From Stictocephala bisonia (lineage: Eukaryota > Arthropoda > Insecta > Hemiptera > Membracidae), in contig JAQJVL010000285.1 of assembly GCA_035578905.1 (NCBI GenBank), positions 284,001 to 348,000 of the forward strand: a stretch of DNA of 64,000 nt. Direction: 5' to 3'. Numbering within the stretch: position 1 is the first letter of the stretch; every line of letters starts with the position of its first letter. The notes under the pieces were generated by a model, which was given only the letters and a program-made list of their open reading frames with translations, did no database searches and had not been told where the DNA came from. The translations under genes and the position numbers were made by a program. Below, one piece after another: positions 46,101 to 58,999 of this stretch.

Positions 46101-49059
46101 GAATCATATTTCTCTACTGGAGGATCGCAAGATTTCCAGGCTTACTAAAAAATTCCAATAGACTTAAAAATTCGTAAGCCTCCTAACCCACATGGTAAAA
46201 TAATACTTTAATCTGCTGATCATCTGACTCCAGTGACAAACCTGTAGATATATAATACCTTTTAATCCACCCATTTCCTGATCAGGGTTATCTGAGTTTG
46301 AACTCATCTGGCTGTTTAACTTGGTTATTTGAAGCTGACTCTACATTGATTGACATAGTGTTGCGTTTGCAGCATCATTTTGCACTGGAGAGACGGCCTC
46401 TACCAGAATTTTATTGAAAAGTTTAGTTTTTAAATTTGATGAAATTATATCTTTTCACTGCTTCCACCACTAAAAACATCTACAATATGGGTTTAACTAC
46501 TTAATAATTCAATTATTTACCGATTACCAATGACCATCTGTTAGCCGGATGTATTGTCTATTAACAGTTTTCTCCAGTTAATAATTTTGTTGGACACGAA
46601 CCCTTACGTCACAGATAACTATCTCTAGTTATCTGTGGCCTACGTAGTGTTGACTTTGAAACTATTGGACCATTTACGCATAATATCATAAGACCGGTTG
46701 TCGTCTATTCGTCCGTCTCCAAAACATTGTGTGATTGAACAGTTGTGTCAGTTGACTCTCCTTCTCCGCCAGGCAGTGCTAGTTAGTAGCTTACGCCAGC
46801 ATTTTCGTTGAGCATTACTTGAAAACGTTTCACGTTTACATTTTTTAACATATTTATTACAAATGTTAACTTGTTTATAACAAGTGTAACTAATGCCTTC
46901 TGATATACATGTTTTTATTTTGTTTTTTTTAATATATGAAATTAGAAAAAAACTTATTGGTATATAAAAAGGAATCAAGAAATAAAATTTAAATCTGATT
47001 TCAGGGGGAACTAGACATTTGTAGGCCTATTCTCTTTCAAAAAAGGTCAAGTATAAAAACGTACGTCATAAATAAACCTATATTTTTTTTTTAATTAACA
47101 CTGGCCTTCTAGAGAATCAAATCCAATATGGTGGCAGGTCTAGCAGACTCTTAAAGGAATTAAATTGAGAATGTAAAGGGCATGGAATGTTAACGTGTAT
47201 TTATGTACGGTCTTGTGGAATGTAACGTTGACAGGCAGGAAACGTACTCTAACATCATCTCCTTTTGTAGTCACGGCCGTCGACATATTTATGACAACAT
47301 GTACACAACACAGATAACTGTCATTATTGAAAAAAGCGTCAAATAACTTGAGACGTTTCAACGTGGTAGGAATGCCGCAGGTTTCAGCCTGAAGTTGTAA
47401 ATTGGCGAAATTTGCATAGCGTGAATATCTCAGCTAACCTGTGCGAATATTTGTATTAATTAACTGGGTGTTGAAATAAACTGCTCGCCTATTAGTAATT
47501 ATTCACTGCGGCATTTTCGAAATTCCTCGCTGGACCGAGGTACTCGGCCAACATTACATTCACAACAGGATACTTTTATCTTGCTCACTTCGGAACCCTA
47601 ATTAGTTAATGGTTTTTAATTTAATTATTTAAGTGCCTGACATGCAAAATTATCGTATTTCCTGTTTTAATCAGCTCTCTTCTTCCGCTCTTGATTCGAG
47701 CATGCTATTAATCTCTGAAAAAATAACATGTCTAAAGCCTTGAGTTTCGTATAATCGTAATCAACTCATTATAAATTATGGCTGGTAGTTGAATGCATGG
47801 AATAAAATAAGATCAAGAAAAAAAGGAATTTAAAATGAAATAGAAAGTGGTCTCATAATTTAACTAATAAATTATTACAAACCCACAATGTGTTAACGTA
47901 GATGATGGTCTAGGTAATCTTTTAATTGATTACATGACATATTAAAAAAGTAAAGAATACAAATTTGTACTGAATCCTACTACCACCCCCCGCCCCGATT
48001 TTATAATTGAACAGTTTCAACCACTCACCTGGTCAAAAAAATTTAGTTTTTTTACGATTTCAATGACTTTATTTCAGCTATTAAACGACTCCCAAGTAGT
48101 TATTTCATTAAAATTATGTTTATAGTTATAAATACATTACCTCAAAGATGTGAATTTGGGCTTTCTTGGTACATGCAGAATTGAGAAATTATTTTCCCGA
48201 TTATTCCCAATTTTTAAAGACATACCCTCACAGAACTGGTTTTGCTCATCAGTTATTTTTAATAACGTAATGTTACTTTAAATTAACGAATTTTATTTTA
48301 AATAATTAATGTTATATGTTTGTTTTTATTTTATTGTGACTAGAAATACCATGTCGTGTTTGGCATCTTATGCTGTTTAGTATCACACAATTTACAAAAT
48401 CGGCTATCTTTATATACTCAACTTTTGGTTGTACTTTTACCCGGTTGTTATATTACAATCCAATCGCTACACACACGTACAGCGAGACACAGCACCCGCA
48501 CCCGCAGAATCACGCTTCAATGACTTCCTGCAAATATATAGACAGGGTTGTGGTGGGTCGAGTGTCTGTGTGTATGTCTCAGGGTCAGACGTACAGCCAG
48601 CGCTCCGAGTGGAATTCAGTTGTCCCTAATGCTAGCCGAACCACCTTAACACATGTTCAAATTGGAAAGCTGTTTTCAACATGTTTATGTCAATAATAGG
48701 CAACTAGCTGTATCAACCTAAAATATTTTTTTAACATTAATATAATAAAGTATGAACATTTTTTTACCAAATTTCCCTAATCAGCGTACGTGTAACACAC
48801 ATTTAAACCATCTGAAGGAGTATGCAAATGGCTGGAAGTACGAATAAACTCAGACAAGTTCACACATGTTTTGGTTTAAAGACATCAGTTCTTGGTCATA
48901 TGGACATATGGATATTTGGGCCGTAAGTTTAGTTTTCGAGGGGGAAGAAGAACTCTAAGTCCACTCCTAATTGCACGTCAACCTAAGGTTTATTAATCAC
49001 CTGTTGTGTAGCTACCTGCTATGAGAGGTTTGGTCAGTTCTATAACCTTTTCCCCAGAC
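46101..49059. other. Intergenic DNA
   Basis: Mostly AT-rich. 47440-47720 is GC-richer and single-copy-looking. 48450-48660 is GC-richer with a 108-codon frame (48370-48696) without motif. Nothing further is supported. Confidence 0.35.
46610..46637. repeat. Small perfect hairpin
   Basis: CACAGATAACT (46610-46620) and AGTTATCTGTG (46627-46637) pair perfectly around ATCTCT. Confidence 0.8.
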
Positions 49060-51130
49060 TAGTTACCTCTTCTGAAGGAGTTCGGCAGACTCAAGAGCCT
49101 CCCCTCAAAGACGGCAACTGTTTTCTTCTCTGTAAATACCTATTGTTGCTAAATGTCTCATGTCCAGTATTATAAGCAATCACCAGCCTGATGTAATTTA
49201 GATTGGTGGTAGTGAGTTATTTTATTATCTTATGGTTGTGTCCCCTCACCAGAGATTTGGGATACGCTTAGTCGTGAAACCACTGCCATCTGCTTTGGTG
49301 ACGATTTCTCGCCAAGGTAGGCCTAAGTATATCAGGTGTGGCAGTTGTAAATCCTGGTTCAGACCCCGCGGTCATTGCACTTTTCTTGACAAGGAGATCA
49401 ACCTCTTCGTTGTCTATGAAGGCGTGTGACCTGGAACCCCCTTCAATTAAACATAGTTGAGACAAGCCAAGGCAAACAGAGATTGGAAGCACTCCTAAGT
49501 GAATCTTGAGGTTAATTAGCAAGAGTAAAGTGCTCTTAGAACTGCTTGACTGTATAACATAGTAAAGATCTGTTTGCCCCTGAATTAAGTTGCAGCCTCT
49601 AGTTGGGTGCAAACTAGGATAACAAACGTTTCAACTTGGTAGACAGTTTAGCCTGACTTATGAGTCACAGTAGAGGGACTATAGATCCCATACCTCTACC
49701 ACCACCTTCCATGACAGATCCATCCATGTACGAGACAATTCCTATAGGTGGCAGGATAGTTGTTTTACTTAATCCCGAGACGTTCCTGGATTCGATATTG
49801 ATCATGTATGGTCTGGAGAGTGCTATTTTTACGTTCATAATATCTGAAACCATGTCCAACGTTCTATTGTGTAGTTCATTTCCAATAACTTGCGAGTGGC
49901 TAGATTTATATCTTCTCCACTTAAGTTACCTATAATCTTCACCTTGTAGGCTGCTTTCTTTGCCAACACTGTGAGGTTGAGGTCAAGGGACAAAAAATTA
50001 ACCAGCATTTCGAGTGCTGCCGTAGGTGTGCTTGAAAATGCACCCGTTATAACTAAGCATGCTAGTCTTTGAAAACTTGCGAAATTTTACTCACCGAGCT
50101 TTGACAATTCTTGTTCCACCACAACATTTACGGCCTCATTCCCCACGTTAAACCAACAGTTTGTCTGGACGCTAAGATCGTCCACTTTTCTTTGTTGATC
50201 GTAGCAGAAAAATGATAGTTGCGAGTAATCTAACGATCCAGGGATACTCTTAGATATTAAGCTTTCTTGGAAAGTCCCAGTGGAACTCCGTTTAGTTCTA
50301 GACTCCTTAGAGCTCCAAATTTCCTTTTCTTCGTGAATGGCAAAATTATAGTTTCTCGAGATTGACTGAAAGGAAAGTCCTTCACTGATACACCATCTAC
50401 TGACCTGTTTCAAGCTTACAGTCACGATACCAGAAACAGTATTGCAAAACTTTCCGGTGACCATCAAGGTTATGTCTTTAACATATTCCTGTAGAAAGAC
50501 ACCGGAATCGGTTAAATCATTATTCATCATTAATGCTCTCAATATATCATTTACCTCTAGATTCCACAGAAGTGGGAAATAACCTCACCCTGTAGACATC
50601 CCTTTACCATCAGGATCTGCCTCGTCTCGACGAGACTAGAAGCACTGTCCTGCCTGGACTGAGGCGTAGATTGCACTAATTTACCTAGTGTGGATGGAAT
50701 TCCTCGCTTCTGGACACTACTAGTCATTATTGCTCTTTTATTACCCTCTATGTCAAGAAAGGCACAGAGAGCAACCTGTTTGTTATCCAATGCATCCTCT
50801 GGTGAGCAATACCAGTTCGTTGAAAGTAGTGATACCCGCTTTAACAGATTGGTAGGCATGTTGGTTCTGGTCCTGGAAGAGGCAGGACCCCATTTATAGT
50901 GAGTAGAGCATAAACAAGGAAAGACTGATTGGTCTAAATGCTTTAGCTTGGCTATAACCTGATATGCCTCGGCTTTGGATAAACACAACTCTGCTCACCG
51001 CCCAATCCATAGGTACATAACCATATGCAACGCTGGCCCTGAAGAGTTTCAAAAAACAGCTGTACAAACTAGTCGGGTGCTTTCAGCAACAAACAGGGTA
51101 CACGCCGTCTCCCTAGGATGATTGTTATGG
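49060..51130 (-). pseudogene. Decayed LINE with reverse transcriptase and RNase H (I-superfamily type)
   Basis: On the minus strand the motif order of a LINE ORF2 C-terminal half is preserved in several broken frames. First comes LFRASVAYGYVPMDW and VVFIPKPR (about 51075-50985), then AFRPISLSLF (about 50940). DNKQVALCAFLDIEG (from about 50785) has its FLDIEG at 50743-50760 (the first catalytic aspartate region). Then comes the catalytic box, here YVKDITLMVTGKF (50474-50485 for Y-V-K-D, norm YADD, so one catalytic Asp is lost). An RNase H domain begins with YMDGS at 49716-49730 (norm YTDGS) and ends with FIDNEEVDLLVKKSA near 49376-49420. Residues LVIAYNTGHETF (about 49150) match the segment that follows RNase H in such elements. 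No intact ORF; endonuclease and ORF1 not seen. Clade (I, Loa or R1-like) unresolved. Confidence 0.85.
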
Positions 51131-52332
51131 ACTATACTTGTTGGAAGCCCATTCCACCCATGAAAATGTGACTACTGAGTATGTGTTTGTCAAGATTCAT
51201 GTATCCTTTTGCCAAGGGTTTTCACTGGTGTTACTGGTCCCAGCCAGCACACTATCACGTATCACTATTGACACATTCGAGGCACTGACTTTTATGGACC
51301 GTAAAGTCTTTGGTCCACGTGGATATCATGGTCTGTAACTTTATTAGTTCAGGAACATGTGTGATTATGGTGTCAAACTGATTCCTACCAATCATGACAA
51401 TATTCAAAGCCATGTGCATTTTTTATAAAACAAACGTATACCAGCAATGTTTATAAAATAAATATACTACTTTATATCATACTTAGTAATGTTTAAGGAA
51501 GGGATGAAAAATAAAAATAATAAAATTGAGTTCCTAAGATAATAATAATTATTATTTATTACAAATATAAAATTGGCAAGTGTTTGAATACAACAAGGCA
51601 TCAAGGCTGCAACGTAGAATTATAAAAAATTAGTTATGTTATTGTCAGTAACATTTTATATCTTATCAAATACAACACATTATTAGTATATTGTCATGGT
51701 CTACAATTTATATCATAATAAATCTGTGTCAGTAAGTAGTTAGCTAAAACCGAAGTAAAGAATCAATAGTTTATGTCAACTGTAATCCTACTCAAAAACT
51801 CGTCAATCATCACATTGTAAGTATACAAAAACTAAACCATAGTTAAATAATAAAATTCCACGCTGTTATTATAAATTAAAATTAACTGTCCAATTAAACT
51901 GAATAATTAAAACAAGCCATGTCATAACAGTTTAATTGCTGCCCCGTTTATAGGCTGAACTGAACAGGTAATTACGTTTTACTGCGAATGAATAAACATG
52001 GAAGAATAAAAACACGTCGGCAGAAGAGAGCCGACGGTAGCCAAAGATGGACAGCGGGTCGTAAATACTGGGCGTCATCCATCACGGCCCTTTGTTGTCG
52101 GGCACTAATGAAATCAGCTGAAACTACACCTTAGAATGAACTCGTTATCTGGGGGAAGACTTATAATGACGTATAATTGTCTGGCAAGACTGTGAATAGA
52201 TGGTTCCAATTATGACTGATGTAATGTATGGCCTCGTTAGTGACTAGAGGATACCCCTGCGAATAGCGTGATACAAACGTAGTTTGACTGACTACACGTG
52301 TTTGTAATGTAACAACAAATAATATATTCGAG
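51131..52332. other. Intergenic DNA
   Basis: 51131-51350 may hold more of the LINE 5' side but I cannot align it. 51400-51900 is AT-rich; 51900-52160 is slightly GC-richer. No gene. Confidence 0.35.
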
Positions 52333-54066
52333 AGAATGGTTATCAGATAATGACTGACAGCACGTCCGCAAGTATAGCCATCCGATAACGTCTGACAGCA
52401 CATCCGTAAGAATAACCATGAGATAACGACTCACAGTATATCCGTAAGTATAGACATGAGTTAACGACTGATAGCTTATCTGTAAGAATAGTCATGAGAT
52501 AACGACTCACAGTACATCCGTAAGAATAGTCATGAGGTAGCGACTGATAGCTTATCTGTAAGAATAGTCATGAGATAACGACTCACAGTACATCCGTAAG
52601 AATAGTCATGAGGTAGCGACTGATAGCTTATCTGTAAGAATAGTCATGAGATAACGACTCACAGTATATCCGTAAGTATATACATGAGTTAACGACTGAT
52701 AGCTTATCTGTACGAATAGTCATGAGATAACGACTCACAGTATATCCGTAAGAATAGTCATGAGGTAGCGACTGATAGCTTATCTGTAAGAATAGTCATG
52801 AGATAACGACTCACAGTACATCCGTAAGAATAGTCATGAGGTAGCGACTGATAGCTTATCTGTAAGAATAGTCATGAGATAACGACTCACAGTACATCCG
52901 TAAGAATAGTCATGAGGTAGCGACTGATAGCTTATCTGTAAGAATAGTCATGAGATAACGACTCACAGTATATCCGTGAGTATATACATGAGTTAACGAC
53001 TGATAGCTTATCTGTACGAATAGTCATGAGATAACGACTCACAGTATATCCGTAAGAATAGTCATGAGGTAGCGACTGATAGCTTATCTGTAAGAATAGT
53101 CATGAGATAACGACTCACAGTATATCCGTAAGTATATACATGAGTTAACGACTGATAGCTTATCTGTACGAATAGTCATGAGATAACGACTCACAGTACA
53201 TCCGTAAGAATAGTCATGAGGTAGCGACTGATAGCTTATCTGTAAGAATAGTCATGAGATAACGACTCACAGTATATCCGTAAGTATATACATGAGTTAA
53301 CGACTGATAGCTTATCTGTAAGAATAACCATGAGATAACGACTCACAGTATATCCGTAAGTATAGACATGAGTTAACGACTGATAGCTTATCTGTAAGAA
53401 TAGTCATGAGATAACGACTCACAGTACATCCGTAAGAATAGTCATGAGGTAGCGACTGATAGCTTATCTGTAAGAATAGTCTTATCTGTAAGAATAGTCA
53501 TGAGATAACGACTCACAGTATAGCCGTAAGTATAGACATGAGTTAACGACTGATAGCTTATCTGTAAGAATAACCATGAGATAACGACTCACAGTATATC
53601 CGTAAGTATAGACATGAGTTAACGACTGATAGCTTATCTGTAAGAATAGTCATGAGATAACGACTCACAGTACATCCGTAAGAATAGTCATGAGATAACG
53701 ACTCACAGTATATCCGTAAGTATAGACATGAGTTAACGACTGATAGCTTATCTGTAAGAATAGTCATGAGATAACGACTCACAGTATATCCGTAAGTATA
53801 GACATGAGTTAACGACTGGTAGCTTATCTGTAAGAATAGTCATGAGATAACGACTCACAGTACATCCGTAAGAATAGTCATGAGATAACGACTCACAGTA
53901 CATCCGTAAGAATAGTCATGAGATAACGACTCACAGTATATCCGTAAGTATAGACATGAGTTAACGACTGATAGCTTATCTGTAAGAATAGTCATGAGAT
54001 AACGACTCACAGTACATCCGTAAGAATAGTCGGGAGATAACGACTCACAGTACATCCATAAGTATA
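52333..54066. repeat. 38-bp satellite with dimeric higher-order structure, about 45 monomers
   Basis: Two monomer types alternate. Type A is AGTCATGAGATAACGACTCA + CAGTACATCCGTAAGAAT; type B is AGTCATGAGGTAGCGACTGA + TAGCTTATCTGTAAGAAT. A third flavour of B has ATGAGTTAACGACTG preceded by AGTATAGAC or AGTATATAC. A-B dimers (76 bp) dominate from 52440 to 53860; towards the right end A monomers run in tandem (53840-54060). One partial duplication lies at 53476-53491 (repeat of CTTATCTGTAAGAATAGT). Confidence 0.95.
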
Positions 54067-57000
54067 GTGTAACTTTAAGACTGACGTCATACGTATACTG
54101 TGAGAAAACGGGCTCTAACAAGGAGGAGTACTTTTTTTAGGATTGAAGCTAAATATATTTTTAAATATAAAGTTTTGTGGATTAAGAATTTTGAATTGTA
54201 TTTTACATTGAATCATGTCGTTTTGTACTGGCATAAAAAAAGCTGATAATATACTTTAAGAACAGTTAAGTTTTATTTATTTTTGAGTTGGGTAATTCTT
54301 ATGTAGTTTTATAAAATAATATCAATTGAAATTTAAATTTTATTTGAAATCTCAAGTATCAAACTTTTGCAACAGTTTCACCTGGTGGACAGTTTATCAT
54401 GCAATGTTTCTTTCTGAACTACGAATTCCCGAAACTATCATTTTAATATTTCATAAAAAATAGATGACATTTTCATTATTTTATTATACCTGATTAAATT
54501 CTAAAAGCTTATGATTGATTAGATATCGTTATAGACATTTATGACTAAAGACTGCGTGTCGCACGAGAGAACTGACTCCGGGAAAATCCAAATCGTGACA
54601 CTCCTATGAACACGACCCCAAGAATACTATTATCATTCGTCCCTCCATAAGAGTATTCCGATCACAAGTCAATAAAGGAGGCATAAATTCTCGTAGTCTT
54701 TCCTTAAATTAACCATCCTTTGAATACGGATCCTGTGAAAGGAACGTATTTCGTTTAGGAAAATCCAGCTGAAGGCAGACCGGACGATTATAACTGGGTA
54801 AGACGCGTACCGGAGAATCCTGCAATCCATCTCCATCAATGGTGACTGAATTTGCATCAACTAGCAGCAGCGATTCCTTACATATCCCTAATGATGGTGG
54901 ATATCTCGGATATGGCTATCACAGATCACATCAATCTCCTCGGCGGCACGACCCTTTGCTCTGCTCTTCGCATCTGCTTGCGTTACGCAAGCATTCGCAA
55001 TTATCTCTACGAGGAATTTAACATTCATTATCTAGGCTGATAGGTGAGTACTTTATGTGAGTTCGATTGTACTACTAAAATCTTTTGATTAACACTAAGG
55101 CGCTATTTCCCTGCTCCAGTAAACTTATAATTAATTTTGTGATAAAATCTATGCCAGGCTTTAACTATAGCCTACCTATAACTTAGTTTACTAACTACAG
55201 AAAGGAGTATATTAAGGAAATATTAATCCATCCACTTTGGATTTACCCAAAACTATTACGAGGATTAATCTATAATTAGTAGAGTTCAGTGTATTAACAA
55301 ATTAATAAAATTGTGTTAGTTAGTATAAACACAGCAAAATATTCAAAATACATGATTCTTTAAAAAAATGTCTATGTCCAAAATGTTCTATGAAGTTCTT
55401 CTTACTGATGTGTAAATTAAAAAAAAATGTCTGGATTATGTAATTTTATTTGAAGACTTTAGAGTAATGCATATTGTAGGTAGGACGCTTGGAATCTACT
55501 AAAAGCACTAGTGCGAGAGAGATGCATTGAGTTGTGAAAGTGAAACAGAGAACTACTCTTCTCCACAGTGTATTTCCATTTAATGGCTGTCATAGAGCTC
55601 TAAACCCCTATATACGCTAACTATTACACCCAGATCGTGATTTGTCCGGCTTAATTTCAGTAGATAATTGTTCTTATTGTATGGTATATACATTAACAAT
55701 CCCAAAGACGATACAGGAAATATAAATAACGAATGTTAGCTTTTTTACATATTAAATAAATAAACTATCGATGCATATTGGTGAATCAGGTTGAGGTATA
55801 GAAGTCAGCAATCTTCGGTAAAGTTCGGCTCCGATGTTGCCTGTTCGTGTAGACGATCACTGTCGCAGGCACAATTCACTTCTTGTATGGCAATGGTTTG
55901 ACGCTGCTGGCTGCTGTCTTCTGTGACTGTATACATCCATCGCCACGCAGTAACGATGTGACAACTCTGCCTCAGTCAGCTGTATTTGCGACTGCTGTGC
56001 TCCGATTGGTAGTATAGCCTCCTCCAGCTATCTTCAGCCGTGGCCCAATACGTTTCTGTTCTTAATTCTACTAGAGAGTGAGTGTTCATTTAATCGACTA
56101 AAATATCGGATGAGTATGATTTCACAGGTAACATTAGCTGGTTTTCTTACGCAAGATATTACTATTGTTGGAAATAAACTAGTTTAAATGGAGTCTTACT
56201 TTATGAAAATGTCCATTAAAATTCAAGCATTAATTTAGAATATGTTGGTAAACTGAAGATTCGCCCAAACAAAATGTACAATATATTTAAACAAATACAG
56301 ATTGTTAAAATTATATATCAGTACGACGGTATATTTTGAACCATTGGAATTCAAACATCAAACACCTGAAATCACATTTTTTTTCAAATGAGATATAAAA
56401 TCTTCATCAAATCATATGGGGGAAGGGGCTCGACAAGTTTGTAAAAAAGAAAATTTAAAAATAATGCCTCAAAGGGTTTATGTTCAAAAATAATTTCAAA
56501 TATATAAATAAAAGATAAATATGTTATACTTATAGCTTTTAACAAGACAAGAAGAGCATGATAACTAACAAGACATTGTAAGTAGACACTTTCAAAAATA
56601 TTTTTATTTAACATTTTAAAATAAACTTCAGGCTATATCAGGCTTATCTAGTATAAATTGTTGATTATATAACAATGTTTAGTACTATTTTTAATTTTCA
56701 TGATATTAAGAAACAACAAAAACGTTACGCTCAAATCTTCTAGTAGAAATATTTTATTTCCCAGACTCTCAAAACAGCAAAGTTACTACAACCTTCTTAA
56801 AATTTTAAAATACAAATTAATAAACAAGCTTAATGCTAACGACTTAAGAAGTACATAAATATCTTCTTACGCGAACAGCTGTTGGAGTAAGTAGTTGGTT
56901 GAAGAAGGCAACCTTATCCTCTCGACACCGACGTAAGGGCCAGGATGTTGCGGCTATACGGCATCCTGCAAAAACTGCCTCCATGAATCACAGGGCAACA

Positions 57001-57142
57001 AAGCTAGCAGCTGGCCGACTCACCATTCATAGTTCATAATGTGTCCAGAGTCACTTGTGCAGCAGATTTATAGCTCCACCTTGTTGTTGTGTCTCCCGGT
57101 TCAGTTCCCTAAGCGTGAAGGGGACGCCGTAATGGTGGTGGT
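54067..57142. other. Intergenic DNA with GC-richer blocks at about 54540-55040 and 55790-56060
   Basis: The first block has a plus frame ending at 55040 (about 60 residues, no motif) followed closely by GATAGGTGAGTAC, which resembles a splice donor; an exon cannot be excluded but nothing identifies it. The second block (GCTCCGATTGGTAGTATAGC etc.) has an inverted CCAAT-like box; a promoter is speculative. The rest is AT-rich. 56880-57100 is GC-richer and leads into the satellite. Confidence 0.3.
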
Positions 57143-57832
57143 TGGTAACGTGACCAGCAAATCTGTTAACAAACAGATAGTTCGTTGGTAAGTTGACCGA
57201 CGTATAGGTTGACCGGCAGACAGATAGTTAGTGATGGGAGCGACGTATAGGTTGACTGACAGACAGATAGTCAGTTGGTGATGTGACCCGACGTTTAGGT
57301 TGACCGACATATAGTCAGTGGTGACTGGTGAGGTGAACGACGTACAGGTTCACAGGCAGACAGATAGTCAGTTAGTGATGGGAGCGACGTATAGGTTGAC
57401 TGACAGACAGATAGTCAGTTGGTGATGTGACCCGACGTTTAGGTTGACCGACATATAGTCAGTGGTGACTGGTGAGGTGAACGACGTACAGGTTCACAGG
57501 CAGACAGATAGTCAGTTAGTGATGGGAGCGACGTATAGGTTGACTGACAGACAGATAGTCAGTTGGTGATGTGACCGACGTTTAGGTTGACCGACATATA
57601 GTCAGTGGTGACTGGTGAGGTGAACGACGTACAGGTTCACAGGCAGACAGATAGTCAGTTAGTGATGGGAGCGACGTATAGGTTGACTGACAGACAGATA
57701 GTCAGTTGGTGATGTGACCGACGTTTAGGTTGACCGACATATAGTCAGTGGTGACTGGTGAGGTGAACGACGTACAGGTTCACAGGCAGACAGATAGTCC
57801 GTTGGTGAGGTGACTGACGTATAGACTGACAG
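57143..57832 (+). repeat. Satellite with ~48-bp subunits in a ~143-bp higher-order unit, left part
   Basis: Subunits share GACGTATAGGTTGAC followed by GACAGACAGATAGTCAG. Three subunit types (GATGGGAGCGACGTATAGG; GATGTGACCGACGTTTAGG with ACATATAGTCAGTGG; GAGGTGAACGACGTACAGG with TTCACAGGCAGACAG) recur in that order about four times. The array is cut at 57832 by an inserted element and resumes at 61181 in the same orientation. Confidence 0.9.
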
Positions 57833-58606
57833 CAATGACTACAGATAGAATAAGACGAAAAGTTCATATGGGCAAAAGTCAGACCAAGAACATGGAAACA
57901 AAAAACAGTTTCAGCAACTGGCTGCTACGATCGCTGGGAGTTCGTTTGCCGGGCGAAAGCTGGGGTGAGAGAGTGAAGGGTGGATGAGAATTTTTAGATA
58001 GTGAACAACGCCGATGGGAAGAGAGGGAAAAGATAATACAAAAGTCCAGTCCCTTGACCTTGAAAAGGACATCCCTTGTTTTGACATCTGTTGACAGACA
58101 ACTGACTGCCCTTAGTTGTGAGTGGAATATCGTCAAGTCTCTAATTAGCAAGCACAGAATAAAAATAGAGGGGCTACGTATATCTACCTAGCATTACCGG
58201 CAGTGAAGCCAAATCTACCATCGAAAGGTGGGCCAAACGCGAAATCTGCCGCTAAAAACGGCAGAACATTTTAATGCGCGATTTTCAAACAAACTGTGAT
58301 TAGACACACTTATAATCGACCTAAAATTAACAAATTTGGAACATAGAATGTGGTTTAGTGCTTAACAGTTAACACTGATAGTAGCGTTATATATTCAAAA
58401 TATTTCAAATTATATTTTTAATAGCACATAATATTCGAATAAATCTTTTAAATAACTATTTGTGACATGTAAAAGTTAGTCTGCGAGGAACATTTATATT
58501 TTTTGGTTAGAAAAGTTTTGTCACCAACGCAGTTTTGGCATAAGAATTTTCATGTAACAAATATTTGTTTTGAAAAACATACGATACGTTAAAAAAGGAA
58601 AGAAAA

Positions 58607-58735
58607 TTATGATAAGCAAATTAATTTTAATTAACTTGCTTATCATAACATTGCAGTGACAAATATTAAATAAGTTAAAACATAAAAATATATGTATTCT
58701 AAACAAGTTAAAGGTAAAAACGTTTTACCTTTAAC
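58607..58735. repeat. Two adjacent hairpins
   Basis: TTATGATAAGCAA...TTAA (from 58607) pairs with TTAACTTGCTTATCATAA (58631-58648), and GTTAAAGGTAAAA (58707-58719) pairs perfectly with TTTTACCTTTAAC (58723-58735) around a 3-nt loop. Confidence 0.8.
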
Positions 58736-58999
58736 ATGATAGGTGGTAAAAAGAATATTTTATGTTTATCAATAAATTGTTATAATGAAACTGTAAAGAT
58801 ATGAAATAATAGTCTCAAAGTGCATAGGGTTTATTAATAATGTCCTATATATTTTTATAACTATACTTATAGACTTTATGAGACTTATATAAATATAACT
58901 TGAATCAATATAAATAAATGCTCAAATATAAAATCGATTTCGTTCATGTCTAAATTGAGCCATTTAGTGTCTTTTAGTACTCAGTTATTTTTTATAATA

